Assembly (NCBI GenBank): GCA_012845835.1 | Contig: JABAKD010000023.1 | Location: 2,925,197 to 2,989,196, forward strand | Source: Undaria pinnatifida | Taxonomy: Eukaryota > Sar > Phaeophyceae > Laminariales > Alariaceae | Length of the DNA stretch: 64,000 nt | Direction: 5' to 3' | Shown: positions 10,397-20,865 of the stretch, in pieces | How positions within the stretch are numbered: the first letter of the stretch is position 1 | Layout of the letters: each line of letters begins with the position of its first letter | Position numbers and translations under genes: made by a program | Notes under the pieces: model-generated | What the model saw: the letters and a program-made list of their open reading frames with translations, nothing else | Databases searched by the model: none | What the model was told of the DNA's origin: nothing

Positions 10397-11840
10397 CCTG
10401 ATACTCACACAAAAACAGCTCATCGATCAACTCTAAACGTAAATATTGAACATAAAAATCAAGGGAGACAGGTACGCGCTTTTTGTGAGCCGAAGCTCGT
10501 GCTGGCACGAAAGGGGCAATCCCCTCCCTACCTTTCTTTGTCCTCCATCCTTCCTCCCCTGACCTTCCCCAAGTCCCCTTCTGTGCACATGCATGCTGCT
10601 GCTCCACGCTAATCTCCATTAGTTTCGCTGGTTGTCGTCCCATTGCCATCCCCCTTTTCCCGATTATCCTCGCGCAGAATCGCTCGTAACTGCAGCTCGA
10701 AAATCAGCCCGGAAATTGCTCGCTCAAGGCAAGCACGTACGAGGAGGTCTGGCTAGCAGGTGAAGGACCGTGTCTTCTCTGGCTCACGCTTTCCATCGCT
10801 GACTGGTCCGTCTCTTCATGTATCTGGTTCTCTTGGGTTGCGTCTCGATGATCTTGATCACTCTTGCTACTGGCGTATGTGCGGGTTCCGTCACTGTCGT
10901 GTAGAGTGGAGGTCGATGCCCGAAAAATCACTCCTGAAGCATCCAAGGAAAGAGTCTGTTGAGTCAGTCCCGGTCCAGCGCGTTCATTTGGTGCCGCGTC
11001 CGGGTAATTTTAGTTGCCCTCCGACTATTGACGGCAGGGCTTTTTCACGGATCTAGTCACTTCTCACGGGTCGGGTCGGGTTGGGCCGGGTCAGGTCGGG
11101 TCAAGTAGTATATGCTGGGCCTGTAAATGAGCGTCCTTCGAAGTGTGTTGTCAAGTATGAAAATGGCCACAGAGCTTGTACGGTGGGGGCGGGCAATATT
11201 TAAGAGAGGGGCGTGTCAAGCGAGTCCAGAAGATCTATCTTTAGCCGGAGCGGTACTGCTGGCACATGCTACGGAAAAGGCGACATCATCATTTTGCCTT
11301 TAGAGGGTGGCGTGGCTTGAGGAGAGCGCTAGACTTTCTTTTTTTTTCTCACACCTTTTCTTTCCAGCTTCTGGACAAGCCGTGGTCACAGATGTCGTCC
11401 CTTCCCGAAGCATTCAAGAAAAGAGTCTGTTGAGTCAGTCCCGGTCCAGCGCGCTCATCTCCCCGACCTCGGTTCCAATATAAATGCCATAGTTTACTAC
11501 TTCATTGTTTGAACCTGTGTATAGGCTTCCTTGCAGTACGATATCTATCTGGTGACGTCACCACGCTAGGGCATTGGACTACCTTGTACACGGGGTTTTC
11601 TAAGTCATTATATATTGGATTATGCCAAGGTGGGAGTCGTCGATGGGCCCTCGGAGGCATTCGTGACACAGGTACAAGTATAAATATACTTACTAACTGC
11701 TTCCTGCCGAAAGTCCTTGGTTAACACACCCGTGGCATTTCCGTGGGTCCCACATCGATACCGCCTCCGCGCGTTACGTGCGGAACGGTATAGCTAATCT
11801 TCAAAAGGTCGTGTTCTGTAGACTACTCACAAATCGTACC
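10397..11840. other. Intergenic with short repeats
   Basis: No gene is recognised. A 45-base block containing AAAGAGTCTGTTGAGTCAGT is present twice (about 10950 and 11420). A degenerate GGGTCGGGTCGGGTT run lies at about 11067-11105. A 14-base palindrome TGGTGACGTCACCA lies at about 11549. Confidence 0.4.
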
Positions 11841-12400
11841 CGGGGTATTTACCGCGGGTGTTACCCCACAAAGCGCTTCAATAAGTTCTGTAGGACATTT
11901 ATACCCGTACTCGGAACTTCTGGAAGTTATGTACGACCTTAATACCGGCGCCCGAAACTTCTGCAAGTCCTGTGCGCCCGTGCCCACAATACCCGGGGTA
12001 CGGGTACAGCATTTTTATCCCCGCTCGGGACTTCTGTTTTAGTTCTGTACGCCCGTGCCACGATACCGGGAACTTCTGGCAGTTCTGAAAGACTTCCGTA
12101 CCCGTACCCGGAACTTCTGGAGGTTCTGTAAGATTCCCGTACCCTCACCAGGAAGTTCTCTGAGTTCTTTAAGCCTGTGGCACAACTATATTGTCGGAGA
12201 GGGCAAAAGAAATAACAGTAATACTCGCGATACTTGTAAAAAATATAGCCAATGATACCGACCCGCCACTCGTACTTACTGCGGCTATTGTCACATTATC
12301 ATGTGTGTGCTCTTGTGCCATCCGACACTGTGATGTAAAGTATATTTTCTCTAAGTTCTGTAAGCCTGTGGCACAATAACCCGGGTACGGGTATACGCCT
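11841..12400 (+). repeat. Degenerate repeat with palindromic GGAACTTCTGGAAGTTC core
   Basis: The motif ACCCGGAACTTCTGGAAGTTCTGT recurs about eight times in variants, often next to CCGTACCCG. A reversed pair of the same motif lies at about 40400-40475. Confidence 0.6.
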
Positions 12401-12669
12401 GTTATACGCTTGTAACAATACCCGGAGTGGCCCGTGCAAATTGTAATTTTTAGCAAATTAGGGTCGAGCGCGTTCTTACTCTATGTCCTGTGTTATGCAT
12501 TCTGACGTCACGTTTCTTTCCGTCACGCTGACGCTACACCCCCCCAACACGAAATCACATAACATCAACCCCACTCACAAATACACAAACACATCCACTC
12601 GTTCACAACCACCAGCAGCCCAGACAATAAAAACCATAGAAGAAACAGCCACATCGGTCAATTGCATCT

Positions 12670-13260
12670 GTGCACCCGCGGAGGGGGTATATGGACGCGG
12701 CGGATCCGCATGAATCCCCGCCTGACAGAGATGGTGGAACTTCGTCTTCCCCCCCTCCGTCAGACAGAGGTGGCGCTAGTTCGTCCAATCCACTGGCATT
12801 TGAGGGCCAAACCCGAGGTAATCGAGGCGAATATCAAGAAAACTGTGCTGGTAATTACACCGGCTCTCGTGTACGACATGAAAGGAAGGAGAGGCGTAAG
12901 TGTGTATTGCCCGCGGACATTGTCTAAGCCGTCAATGATTTCAAGGTGCCGGACGGCTACAGAAGGGAGGGTTGCCGCGAACGGTCGTTGATGTACTCGC
13001 TAAGAGTCTACTTCGTCCCGTTAGCGAAGGAAGACCACAAACCCAAGTACTTCTGTATGACGGACCCATCTGCCGACAGAACAAGACGGTTCCCTGCGAA
13101 AAGGGCGATCGCAGAAACGTGAACACCCACCACAAGAGCAAACACCGGCTGCGAGGAGATCCTGGCGCTGCGAAGGCTGGAAAGCAAAACAAACAAAAAA
13201 AGGGAACATCCAGAGGAGGTTCTGGGCGAGCAAGAAATCCTGTGCTGGAACGAACAGGTG
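12670..13260 (+). pseudogene. Second BED-finger (hAT-like) transposase N-terminal fossil
   Basis: One frame gives a Ser/Pro/Asp-rich start (SPPPSDRGGASSSNPLAF). After a stop at 12925-12927, and still in the same frame, it gives SLMYSLRVYFVPLAKEDHKP followed by KYFCMTDPS. A shift to another frame then gives CRQNKTVPCEKGDRRNVNTH and HKSKH. Joined conceptually, the order Cys, Cys, then NVNTHHKSKH is that of a BED zinc finger. The stop and frameshift make it a fossil. No hAT catalytic or dimerisation domain is seen after it. Confidence 0.45.
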
Positions 13261-13329
13261 TGTTTATGTCAAATTTGCAAGCTCAAACTTGTTCTCGGAC
13301 ACATATCAGACGGGTCTGGGCACGGGCAT

Positions 13330-14110
13330 GCTGAAATTTATAATATCACCCTCCCCCCCACCCCCCTTTTTTTATTCGTTTTTCTTTTTTTTTTTTTTTT
13401 TCGTTTTTCTCTCTCTCTTGCCTAAACGCCCCACCTAATATCAAAATCAGCCAGAGTAATAAACAATTCCACGCCCTGGTTATGAACTCATTTCCTTTCA
13501 AGAGCCGTCCATATCACTGCTCCACCCCCCCTCCCCCCCCCTCCCCGCCCTGCTGCCAACGCCCCCTCCTTCCCAAGCACCCGCACCATCGCCTAGACCT
13601 AGGACCACCCGTATAGCAAACCCCTATACTTATGCGACCTAAAGCCCCCCCCCCCCCCCCCCCCCTCCCCACCCGCCACATCCCCCCCCCGTCCACCACA
13701 ACAGGTAAGTATTTTCCACGCCCAAATTGAGCTGCCCCACCTGTCCCTCCCCCCCCTCCCCCCTGCCCGCCCCCCTTTTTAAAAAAATATCAGGCCACCA
13801 AATCCTTCAAAACTCCGCCATCCTCTCTATGGTTATTTGACTTACGGGATTCACTTGATGAACTGATGCATTTGTTTCCAAAGCTGTCAGACTTTGTCCC
13901 GCTCAAAAACGGGTTTTATAGTTTCCGCGCACATACTGTCTAACATCACCCTGTTGACCCTGATAGTTGCACTGTCGTAGTTGCAAGGGGAGTCGTTGAC
14001 CTATATCTTTAATGAGGACACACAACCCGTGATACGCGCGATCGGAGTATCACACACAGCTTTCATAGATGAGTTACGAAAAATTATTCGATCTCACAGC
14101 TAGAGTGTAT
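13330..14110 (+). repeat. Family A repeat, long form
   Basis: It carries T- and C-rich tracts, the distal module CCTAGGACCACCCGTATAGC at about 13600, a run of about 20 C at about 13648, and then the core with AACGGGTTTTATAGTTTCCG, CAGCTTTCATAGATGAG and CTCACAGCTAGAGTGTATTT. Confidence 0.8.
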
Positions 14111-14127
14111 TTTAATCTTTACAATAT

Positions 14128-14262
14128 AATAGCGCCAACCTATATCCTTAATGAGGACACACAGCCCGTAATACGCGCGATCGGAGTATCACACACAGCT
14201 AGCAAAGATAAGTTACGACAAAATATTCGATCTCACAGCAGGAGTGTATTATATTTTTTATA
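14128..14262 (+). repeat. Family A terminal fragment, tandem copy 2
   Basis: It repeats only the terminal module (CCTATATCCTTAATGAGGAC to CACAGCAGGAGTGTATTATA), directly behind the previous copy. Confidence 0.8.
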
Positions 14263-14271
14263 TTATAATAT

Positions 14272-14350
14272 CTACTGGAGTATCACACACAGCTTGCAAA
14301 GATGAGTTTCGACGAAATCTTCGATCTCACAGCTGGAGTGTATTTTTTTT
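14272..14350 (+). repeat. Family A terminal fragment, tandem copy 3
   Basis: A third, shorter terminal module starts at GGAGTATCACACACAGCTTG and ends at GCTGGAGTGTATTTTT. With the two copies before it, this forms a stepwise-shortened tandem series. Confidence 0.8.
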
Positions 14351-14415
14351 TTTTATAATATCTACTGTTCGCCTTCCATATTTAAAACCCAGATAAGGGG
14401 CTATACCAATACAAA

Positions 14416-15000
14416 GTGAAAAAAAAAATGAAAAATACGGCGTGTTGCAAATTCGTCAAGAAATCTCAGTCCACCCGAGGCCCAACGGTGTGTTTCGTGG
14501 AGTTTGTAGGGCTGCGATGCCGTTCCGCCTTTTTGTCCCGCTGCCCTGATCTTGGCAGTGAAGGGAAAGGAGGGGGATTGGTATCTGGTCTCACGAGCCA
14601 GTTGGCTGCTCGTACTACCTGCCCCCAACAACCACCTTCCAATCGCTTCTGCTCCGTGTTTTGTGTTATTTTTGTTAGTATTAGCGGGCATATTGCTGCC
14701 AAGATAGTGATGGAGAAGTTTCTGCCGTTCGGCTTCTTCTCGTCTGGTTCGACGTGGCAGGAGCTGGAGGGGGTGCCCACATCCAACACGCCACACTTTC
14801 CGCCACTTACGTTTCGGAGCATCAACCACCTCCTTGTTGAGATGTACTTCGCATCAAAGCAGGTCAGTGGTTCATGGTTCAGGGGCGGCACTTTTGGTTT
14901 TGTAGTTGTATCCTACGTACACATTATTAGGGTCTGTTATCTCTACTCTCTCTTGTCTTTTTCAAACCAGGTAAATTTCTTTTGTCGTTTTGAATCATAG
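14416..15000 (+). CDS. Unrecognised 194-codon open frame, possible exon
   Basis: The frame is open for 194 codons. I do not recognise a domain. The part at 14709-14862 (EKFLPFGFFSSGSTWQELEG and onwards) reads like ordinary protein and ends at AAGCAG/GTCAGTGG, a fair splice donor. An acceptor-like CTTTTTCAAACCAG lies at about 14970. Antisense frames also overlap, and the flanks are repeats. It may be a real exon, a transposon remnant or chance. Confidence 0.25.
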   Translation: MKKKMKNTACCKFVKKSQSTRGPTVCFVEFVGLRCRSAFLSRCPDLGSEGKGGGLVSGLTSQLAARTTCPQQPPSNRFCSVFCVIFVSISGHIAAKIVMEKFLPFGFFSSGSTWQELEGVPTSNTPHFPPLTFRSINHLLVEMYFASKQVSGSWFRGGTFGFVVVSYVHIIRVCYLYSLLSFSNQVNFFCRFES

Positions 15001-15032
15001 TTGGATGTATATACATGTATATACGTGTATTG

Positions 15033-15890
15033 TTGTACGGTTGCATGACGTGGAGCCCGAAGAAGCCTGACTATGACAGGCTACGACGGGTTCACCGCTC
15101 CATGCTCCTCCGATGCCTTGAATGACGGAAACGGAAGCGCGACGACCACACCCTATCGTACGCCGACGCGCTTGCCAAGAAAGACTCCGAGAGCGTTGAG
15201 GCGATGGTTCGCAAACGGAGGATATTGTTTGCGGGATTCGTAGCACGTATGAGGGAGCAGCGTCTGCAACAGAGGGTGATGCTTGTGGAGTTTGTTGGTG
15301 GTAAGGGCTACTCAGGGGGGCGAGAGAAATACTGGATGGCTCATCTGAAGGAGTGATATATCGGTCTTTGAAATGAAATTCGAAATATAGCGAAAAGCTG
15401 CTCAGAAGACTGGCAGATGGTGTCGAAGAGTAGAGGAGGGAGGCGAGTTGTTCATGCGCAATTGGCATGAAACCGAGAGACGCAAATCTGCAGAGCGACG
15501 CGCAAAGGCTGCGGCAGTGCCATCTACCGTTGGCATCTCTAAGCGGCCGGGGGGAGGGGGAAGAGGGGGGGCGGGGGGGGGCAGGGAGGGAGCGGGGGAG
15601 GGTGATGGGCGGAAGGGGGGCGGGAGGGGCGCGGTGGAGGGGAAAAATGAGGAAGGGGGGGGGGGGGGGGGGGGGAGGGGGGGGCGTCATGCTTAGGAGA
15701 CTGAAGTCTGGGTTTCGCTATCATCGTATTGAAAGTTGTGGGCCTTTTAATGGCCGTCACAAGATAGCGTAAGACCACCCAGACTTCTTCGCCATGTTGC
15801 GTTATCTCCCCGGTGCCATTGATGGTGGACGTCATACCCTCTGTGAGCCCAATGCCATCCTTAGCCAGTTCATAGGGTCTGATAGTATGA
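15033..15890 (+). pseudogene. LINE (non-LTR) retrotransposon 3' fragment, copy 1
   Basis: Broken frames encode the C-terminal RT region of a LINE: LYGCMTWSPKKPDYDRLRRV, HTLSYADALAKKDSESVEA, then RILFAGFVARMREQR and VEFVGGKGYSGGREK. Several stops interrupt it. A G-rich stretch (15550-15685) and a 3' UTR ending near GGTCTGATAGTATGAA follow. The same order is found in copy 2 at 25869-26880 on the other strand. Both are 5'-truncated, as is usual for LINEs. Confidence 0.8.
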
Positions 15891-16004
15891 ACCCCCCCCC
15901 CGCCCCAACCCCCCCCCCCCCCCCCCCCCCCCCGCCCCCAATAATATACTGGTGCCAAAACCGTCAGATTTATCCCCTCGAAAGGATTTATAGCTTACAT
16001 GCAC

Positions 16005-16330
16005 AAATTGCCCCTCCCCCCCCCCCCCCCCCCCCCGCCCCCCTCCAAACCCGCTCGCTTTTGATCAAAACCAGGCCCCCCCTTTCCCTTCACAGCTGTC
16101 AGATTTTGTCCCCCTCAGAAACGTGTTTTATAGTTTCCGCGCACAGACTGACTTAAATCATCCTGTTGACCCTGATAGCTACACTGTAGCTGTAAGGGGA
16201 GTCGCCGACCTATATCCTTAATGAGGACACACAACTCGTAATGCGCGCGATCGGAGTATCACACACAGCTTGCAAAGATGAGTTTCGACGAAATCTTCGA
16301 CCTCACAGCTGGAGTGTATTCAAATTTTTA
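16005..16330 (+). repeat. Family A repeat, deletion form
   Basis: A C-run is followed by TTTTGATCAAAACCAGGCCC, the TTTCCCTTCACAGCTGTCAG shortcut also seen at 5450-5745, the core, and CTCACAGCTGGAGTGTATT. Confidence 0.85.
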
Positions 16331-16490
16331 TAATATATATATATATGTTTTTCTTCTCTTTCCTTTATTCTCTCCTTTTTTACTTGCCTTGCTTCCTCTT
16401 TTTGTCTCGCCTTCTCTTGCTTTTCTTGTTTTTTTCTTTTATTTACATTTTTAAAAATACATACTATAGTTTTTCCATGTACTTTTTCGA
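16331..16490 (+). repeat. Pyrimidine-rich low-complexity tract
   Basis: An almost pure T/C stretch (TTTTTCTTCTCTTTCCTTTA and onwards) between family A and the 193-bp array. It resembles the purine/pyrimidine tails of family F. Confidence 0.6.
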
Positions 16491-16496
16491 ACGCAC

Positions 16497-17018
16497 ACTG
16501 GTGAGGGTCCTTCCAACGCACACTGTGTCGGGCCCGGGGGGGGGGGTTCGGGGGGGGGCGCGTCGCCCCCCCCCGACACTGCCACTAGCATCCAAGCACC
16601 GTTCGGCTGCCCTGCCAACCCAGTGCTGGTGGTGCATTCTGGGACACACACACGAACACCAACACACTCTACACTGCTAGTAGTAGCTGCTGGTGAGGGT
16701 CCTTCCAACGCACACTGTGTCGGGCCCGGGGGGGGGGGGTTCGGGGGGGGGCGCGTCGCCCCCCCCCGACACTGCTACTAGCATCCAAGCACCGTTCGGC
16801 TGCCCTGCCAACCCAGTGCTGGTGGTGCATTCTGGGACACACACACGAACACCAACACACTCTACACTGCTAGTAGTAGCTGCTGGTGAGGGTCCTTCCA
16901 ACGCACACTGTGTCGGGCCCGGGGGGGGGGGTTCGGGGGGGGGCGCGTCGCCCCCCTCCGACACTGCTACTAGCATCCAAGCACCGTTCGGCTGCCCTGC
17001 CAACCCAGTGCTGGTGGT
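16497..17018 (+). repeat. 193-bp tandem array, three units
   Basis: The phrase GTGAGGGTCCTTCCAACGCA occurs at 16501, 16693 and 16886, giving steps of 192 and 193 bases. Each unit carries a GGGCCCGGGGG run followed by GCGCGTCGCCCCCC, then CTAGCATCCAAGCACC. Units are nearly identical. Confidence 0.95.
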
Positions 17019-18731
17019 GCATGCGCTGGAACGTTTGCGCCTCTGCTGTTCGATCCTGCTACATCACGAAGCGGGACAACAAAAAAAAAAAAAAACACAA
17101 CACACAAACATTTCACTTCGTTGTGCCCTGGGCTGCGGAAAGAACGTCCCTTCCCAAAAAACCCTCCTCGTCCTTACAAAACCATAAAATTCAAACGGCT
17201 GCGATTCTAATCAAACGGCGTGACGAACTACACCCTCGCACGCAAACAACCACCTCGTGGGTGCATTTTGGGACACACACACGAACACCAACGCACTCTA
17301 CACTGCTAGTAGTAGCATACAAGCACCCTTCGGCTGGCCTGCCAACCCAGCGCTGGTGGTGCATGCGCTGGAACGTTTGCGCCTCTGCTGTTCGATCCTG
17401 CTACATCACGAAGCGGGACAACAACAAAAAAAAAACAACACAACACACAAACATTTCACTTCGTTGTGCCCTGGGCTGCGGAAAGAACGTCCCTTCCCAA
17501 AAAACCCTCCTCGTCCTTACAAAACCATAAAATTCAAACGGCTGCGATTCTAATCAAACGGCGTGACGAACTACACCCTCGCACGCAAACAACCACCTCG
17601 TGGGTGCATTTTGGGACACACACACGAACACCAACGCACTCTACACTGCTAGTAGTAGCATACAAGCACCCTTCGGCTGGCCTGCCAACCCAGCGCTGGT
17701 GGTGCATGCGCTGGAACGTTTGCGCCTCTGCTGTTCGATCCTGCTACATCACGAAGCGGGACAACAACAAAAAAAAAACAACACAACACACAAACATTTC
17801 ACTTCGTTGTGCCCTGGGCTGCGGAAAGAACGTCCCTTCCCAAAAAACCCTCCTCGTCCTTACAAAACCATAAAATTCAAACGGCTGCGATTCTAATCAA
17901 ACGGCGTGACGAACTACACCCTCGCACGCAAACAACCACCTCGTGGGTGCATTTTGGGACACACACACGAACACCAACGCACTCTACACTGCTAGTAGTA
18001 GCATACAAGCACCCTTCGGCTGGCCTGCCAACCCAGCGCTGGTGGTGCATGCGCTGGAACGTTTGCGCCTCTGCTGTTCGATCCTGCTACATCACGAAGC
18101 GGGACAACAACAAAAAAAAAACAACACAACACACAAACATTTCACTTCGTTGTGCCCTGGGCTGCGGAAAGAACGTCCCTTCCCAAAAAACCCTCCTCGT
18201 CCTTACAAAACCATAAAATTCAAACGGCTGCGATTCTAATCAAACGGCGTGACGAACTACACCCTCGCACGCAAACAACCACCTCGTGGGTGCATTTTGG
18301 GACACACACACGAACACCAACGCACTCTACACTGCTAGTAGTAGCATACAAGCACCCTTCGGCTGGCCTGCCAACCCAGCGCTGGTGGTGCATGCGCTGG
18401 AACGTTTGCGCCTCTGCTGTTCGATCCTGCTACATCACGATGCGGGACAACAACAAAAAAAAAACAACACAACACACAAACATTTCACTTCGTTGTGCCC
18501 TGGGCTGCGGAAAGAACGTCCCTTCCCAAAAAACCCTCCTCGTCCTTACAAAACCATAAAATTCAAACGGCTGCGATTCAAATCAAACCGCGTGACGAAC
18601 TACACCCTCGCACGCAAACAACCACCTCGTGGGTGCATTTTGGGACACACACACGAACACCAACACACTCTACACTGCTAGTAGTAGCATACAAGCACCC
18701 TTCGGCTGGCCTGCCAACCCAGCGCTGGTGG
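17019..18731 (+). repeat. 343-bp tandem array, about five units
   Basis: The phrase GCATGCGCTGGAACGTTTGC occurs at 17019, 17361, 17704, 18047 and 18390, giving steps of 342-343 bases. Units look identical except for an A-run length and a few substitutions. The unit contains the GGGACACACACACGAACACC and CTAGTAGTAGCATACAAGCA segments also found in the 193-bp units. Open frames inside only reflect the period and show no domain. Confidence 0.95.
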
Positions 18732-18759
18732 TCTCCGGAGCGTGCTGTGGGTGTCTGCT

Positions 18760-20543
18760 ATGAGCCCCTTCGCTCGTTCTACGCTCCTCCTCCTCTGCGG
18801 CTGCGTGTTCTTCGCCCTCTTCAAACGTCACGGCGTACCACCACCTGGTGCTGCGTTTGAATCTCTGCACAACATGCAGCGGAACGTCCTTACAGCAGAG
18901 CGGTATCTTGACGACTGGGGAGACCAACTGTTCCAATACACATTTGCAGGGCTCTCTCTGCGTCATCGCTTGGAGTTCGTCCTACATCCTTCCGCCTTGC
19001 GAGGGCAACAACAATCCATTCAGCAATTGCACTGCCCGAATGGCCTCGTTCTACAGCGCCGGAACACTCGCACTGTTCCGTGCAGGGGGGATGGCAACTG
19101 CGGCTGGCACTCTCTGCTCAACGGGAACTGCACCTTCTTGGGACAGGTATGTACACGGCATTGCTTATACGCTACGCACTCAGCATGGTCACAGCTGTGT
19201 TTGTATGTACAGCGGCGTGCACACCGCTCTCGCCGCGTGTGTAGAGTACGTACATGTGTAGCGCAGCAGTACTCCCGTGTGTTTGCGTTTGTAGCATACC
19301 CGTACGTCTTCGAACCTGCTATAGTCTACTACCTCACCTTTCACCAGCGTTCCTGCGGTGCAAATGCGTTCCGTCACCTGTGTATCCATCATCTCCTATG
19401 TATGTAGGCGTCTCCAGCTACGTGTGTGCGTCCTGTGCTTGCGTTTGTAGCATACGCGTGCGTGTTCGAAACTGTTCGAACCCGCCATACTACCTCACCT
19501 TCCACCGGCGTTCCTGGGGTGCAAATCCCTTCCGTCGCCTGTTTATGCGTCATGTCCTATGTGTGTAGGCGTCTCCAGCTACGTCTGGGCGTCCTGTAAC
19601 AATGGTTCTTGTCTTTCAGCACGTTACATCCTACACCTGCGTACAACCGATCCCATGCGCACATTGTCCTCACACCATGCGGCATTGCCCGCCGAATTCT
19701 GCTGTTACCTTCACAGCGGACTAAATACGAGCATCCTCTCGGCGACATTCTCCGCCTCAAAAATGAAATCGCCAACTTCATCGTGCTTCACGTGACCGCC
19801 GGGCGCGCCCTCTCTTTCACCGACTTGGTACGGCAATGTTCGGCCCCGGAAGGAAACCCCCCTCTTCGTCTCCTCATGGGAAACCGGGCGCGTATGATGG
19901 GTTTCGATGTGCTCGACTCCATCGACAATATCAAGCACTTCTCCGACTTAGAGACTCATCTGCGCCAAAATTTCTTCCCACCTAGACGGTATCTCTCCCT
20001 GGGCGTGCTTCCGGCTGTTGCCGAGGCCTTGGAGGCTACCATCGTCGTCTGGGTTAGAGGCCCTGCGGACACCCTCGTCGTCCACCGCTCCATCCAGCAG
20101 GTGTGCTTGAGGAGTGTCCACCGCACTGATCATATTAAGCTTTACTTCGACTACGTACACTAGGCTTCGTCCCTCTGATTTCCCCAAACTTAGGCCTCCC
20201 TCGCACGTTCCCACGTTCCTTACAGGGGTCTACTGCAACCATCTACTCCCACCGCGCCTCCGTCAAGACCATCCACCTGTATTTCTACAACTCCGCTAAC
20301 CCTAGCGATACCCGCGTCCACGACTGGGCGGCGACCTATTCCGGCCACTTCGAGCTGCTCCTGCCGGGTGGTGGTCTTGCTTCGGCGAACGATGTGGGAG
20401 TGACCCCTCGGAAAGGGGAAGGAAATCGAAAGCGTGGCGCCAAAACATCCCCCCTTCCACATTCGCCGGCGACAGATACCTCGGGGGCCAACCTGCCCAC
20501 CCATGAGCGTCAGAGATTTCTGCGTAACAACAGGCGTGCTGAG
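18760..20543 (+). CDS. OTU-type cysteine protease module, spliced (three exons)
   Basis: Exons read 18760-19146, 19717-20100 and 20226-20543. All junctions are GT-AG and phase 0: CAG/GTATGT to TTCACAG/CGG, then CAG/GTGTGC to TTACAG/GGG, with a further donor GAG/GTATGT. The product has the OTU motif GDGNCGWHSLL (nucleophile Cys about residue 114), the helix KNEIANFIVLH, the strand YLSLGVLPAVAEALEATIVV, and the late catalytic His in YSGHFELLLPG (about residue 298). OTU enzymes remove ubiquitin-type modifiers. In Helentron-type transposons an OTU domain is joined to helicase sequence, as here. The ATG at 18760 is the first in frame and lies 30 bases past the tandem array; a start further upstream is possible. 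Neither Rep nor zinc-finger sequence is seen. Confidence 0.75.
19260..19600 (+). repeat. Two-copy 160-bp duplication inside the first OTU intron
   Basis: TGTAGGCGTCTCCAGCTACG ends each copy (about 19405 and 19566), and CTACCTCACCTTTCACC/TTCCACC-type sequence lies inside both. It does not disturb the splice sites at 19147 and 19716. Confidence 0.75.
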
Positions 20544-20618
20544 GTATGTGGTTTACGGTGGCACTTTACGCAATAATAAAGGGTCGTCCCACTGCTCTTC
20601 ACCGTTTCAGCATCAAAC

Positions 20619-20757
20619 CATTGTCGTTCAAAACCACATCCGCTCGTCCGATACGTTGCTTACGACAACATCCTGCCCTCGCAACACTCATTGTCGTTCA
20701 AAACCACATCCGCTCGTCCGATACGTTGCTTACGACAACATCCTGCCCTCGCAACAC
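20619..20757 (+). repeat. 70-bp direct duplication between OTU and helicase parts
   Basis: TTGTCGTTCAAAACCACATC occurs at 20621 and 20691, and the copies run to GCCCTCGCAACAC. It lies where the N-terminal helicase half should be, so it may mark a repair or deletion scar. Confidence 0.85.
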
Positions 20758-20865
20758 CTCCCAAACTATTACGCAGAACCGCCGACGGAGGTACCACGAA
20801 GATACTAAACGGAATCAGGCTCTCTTCAAAACCATGATGGACGGCGCCGCCCCTCGTCAAACTGG

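Noticed and set aside
11060-11110. GGGTCGGGTCGGGTT run as telomeric repeat
   Set aside because: Short, irregular and internal. It does not match a common telomere unit over more than a few copies.
17257-18681. Recurring 98-135-codon frames across the 343-bp array
   Set aside because: They repeat with the DNA period, overlap in several frames and encode no known domain. They reflect the repeat.
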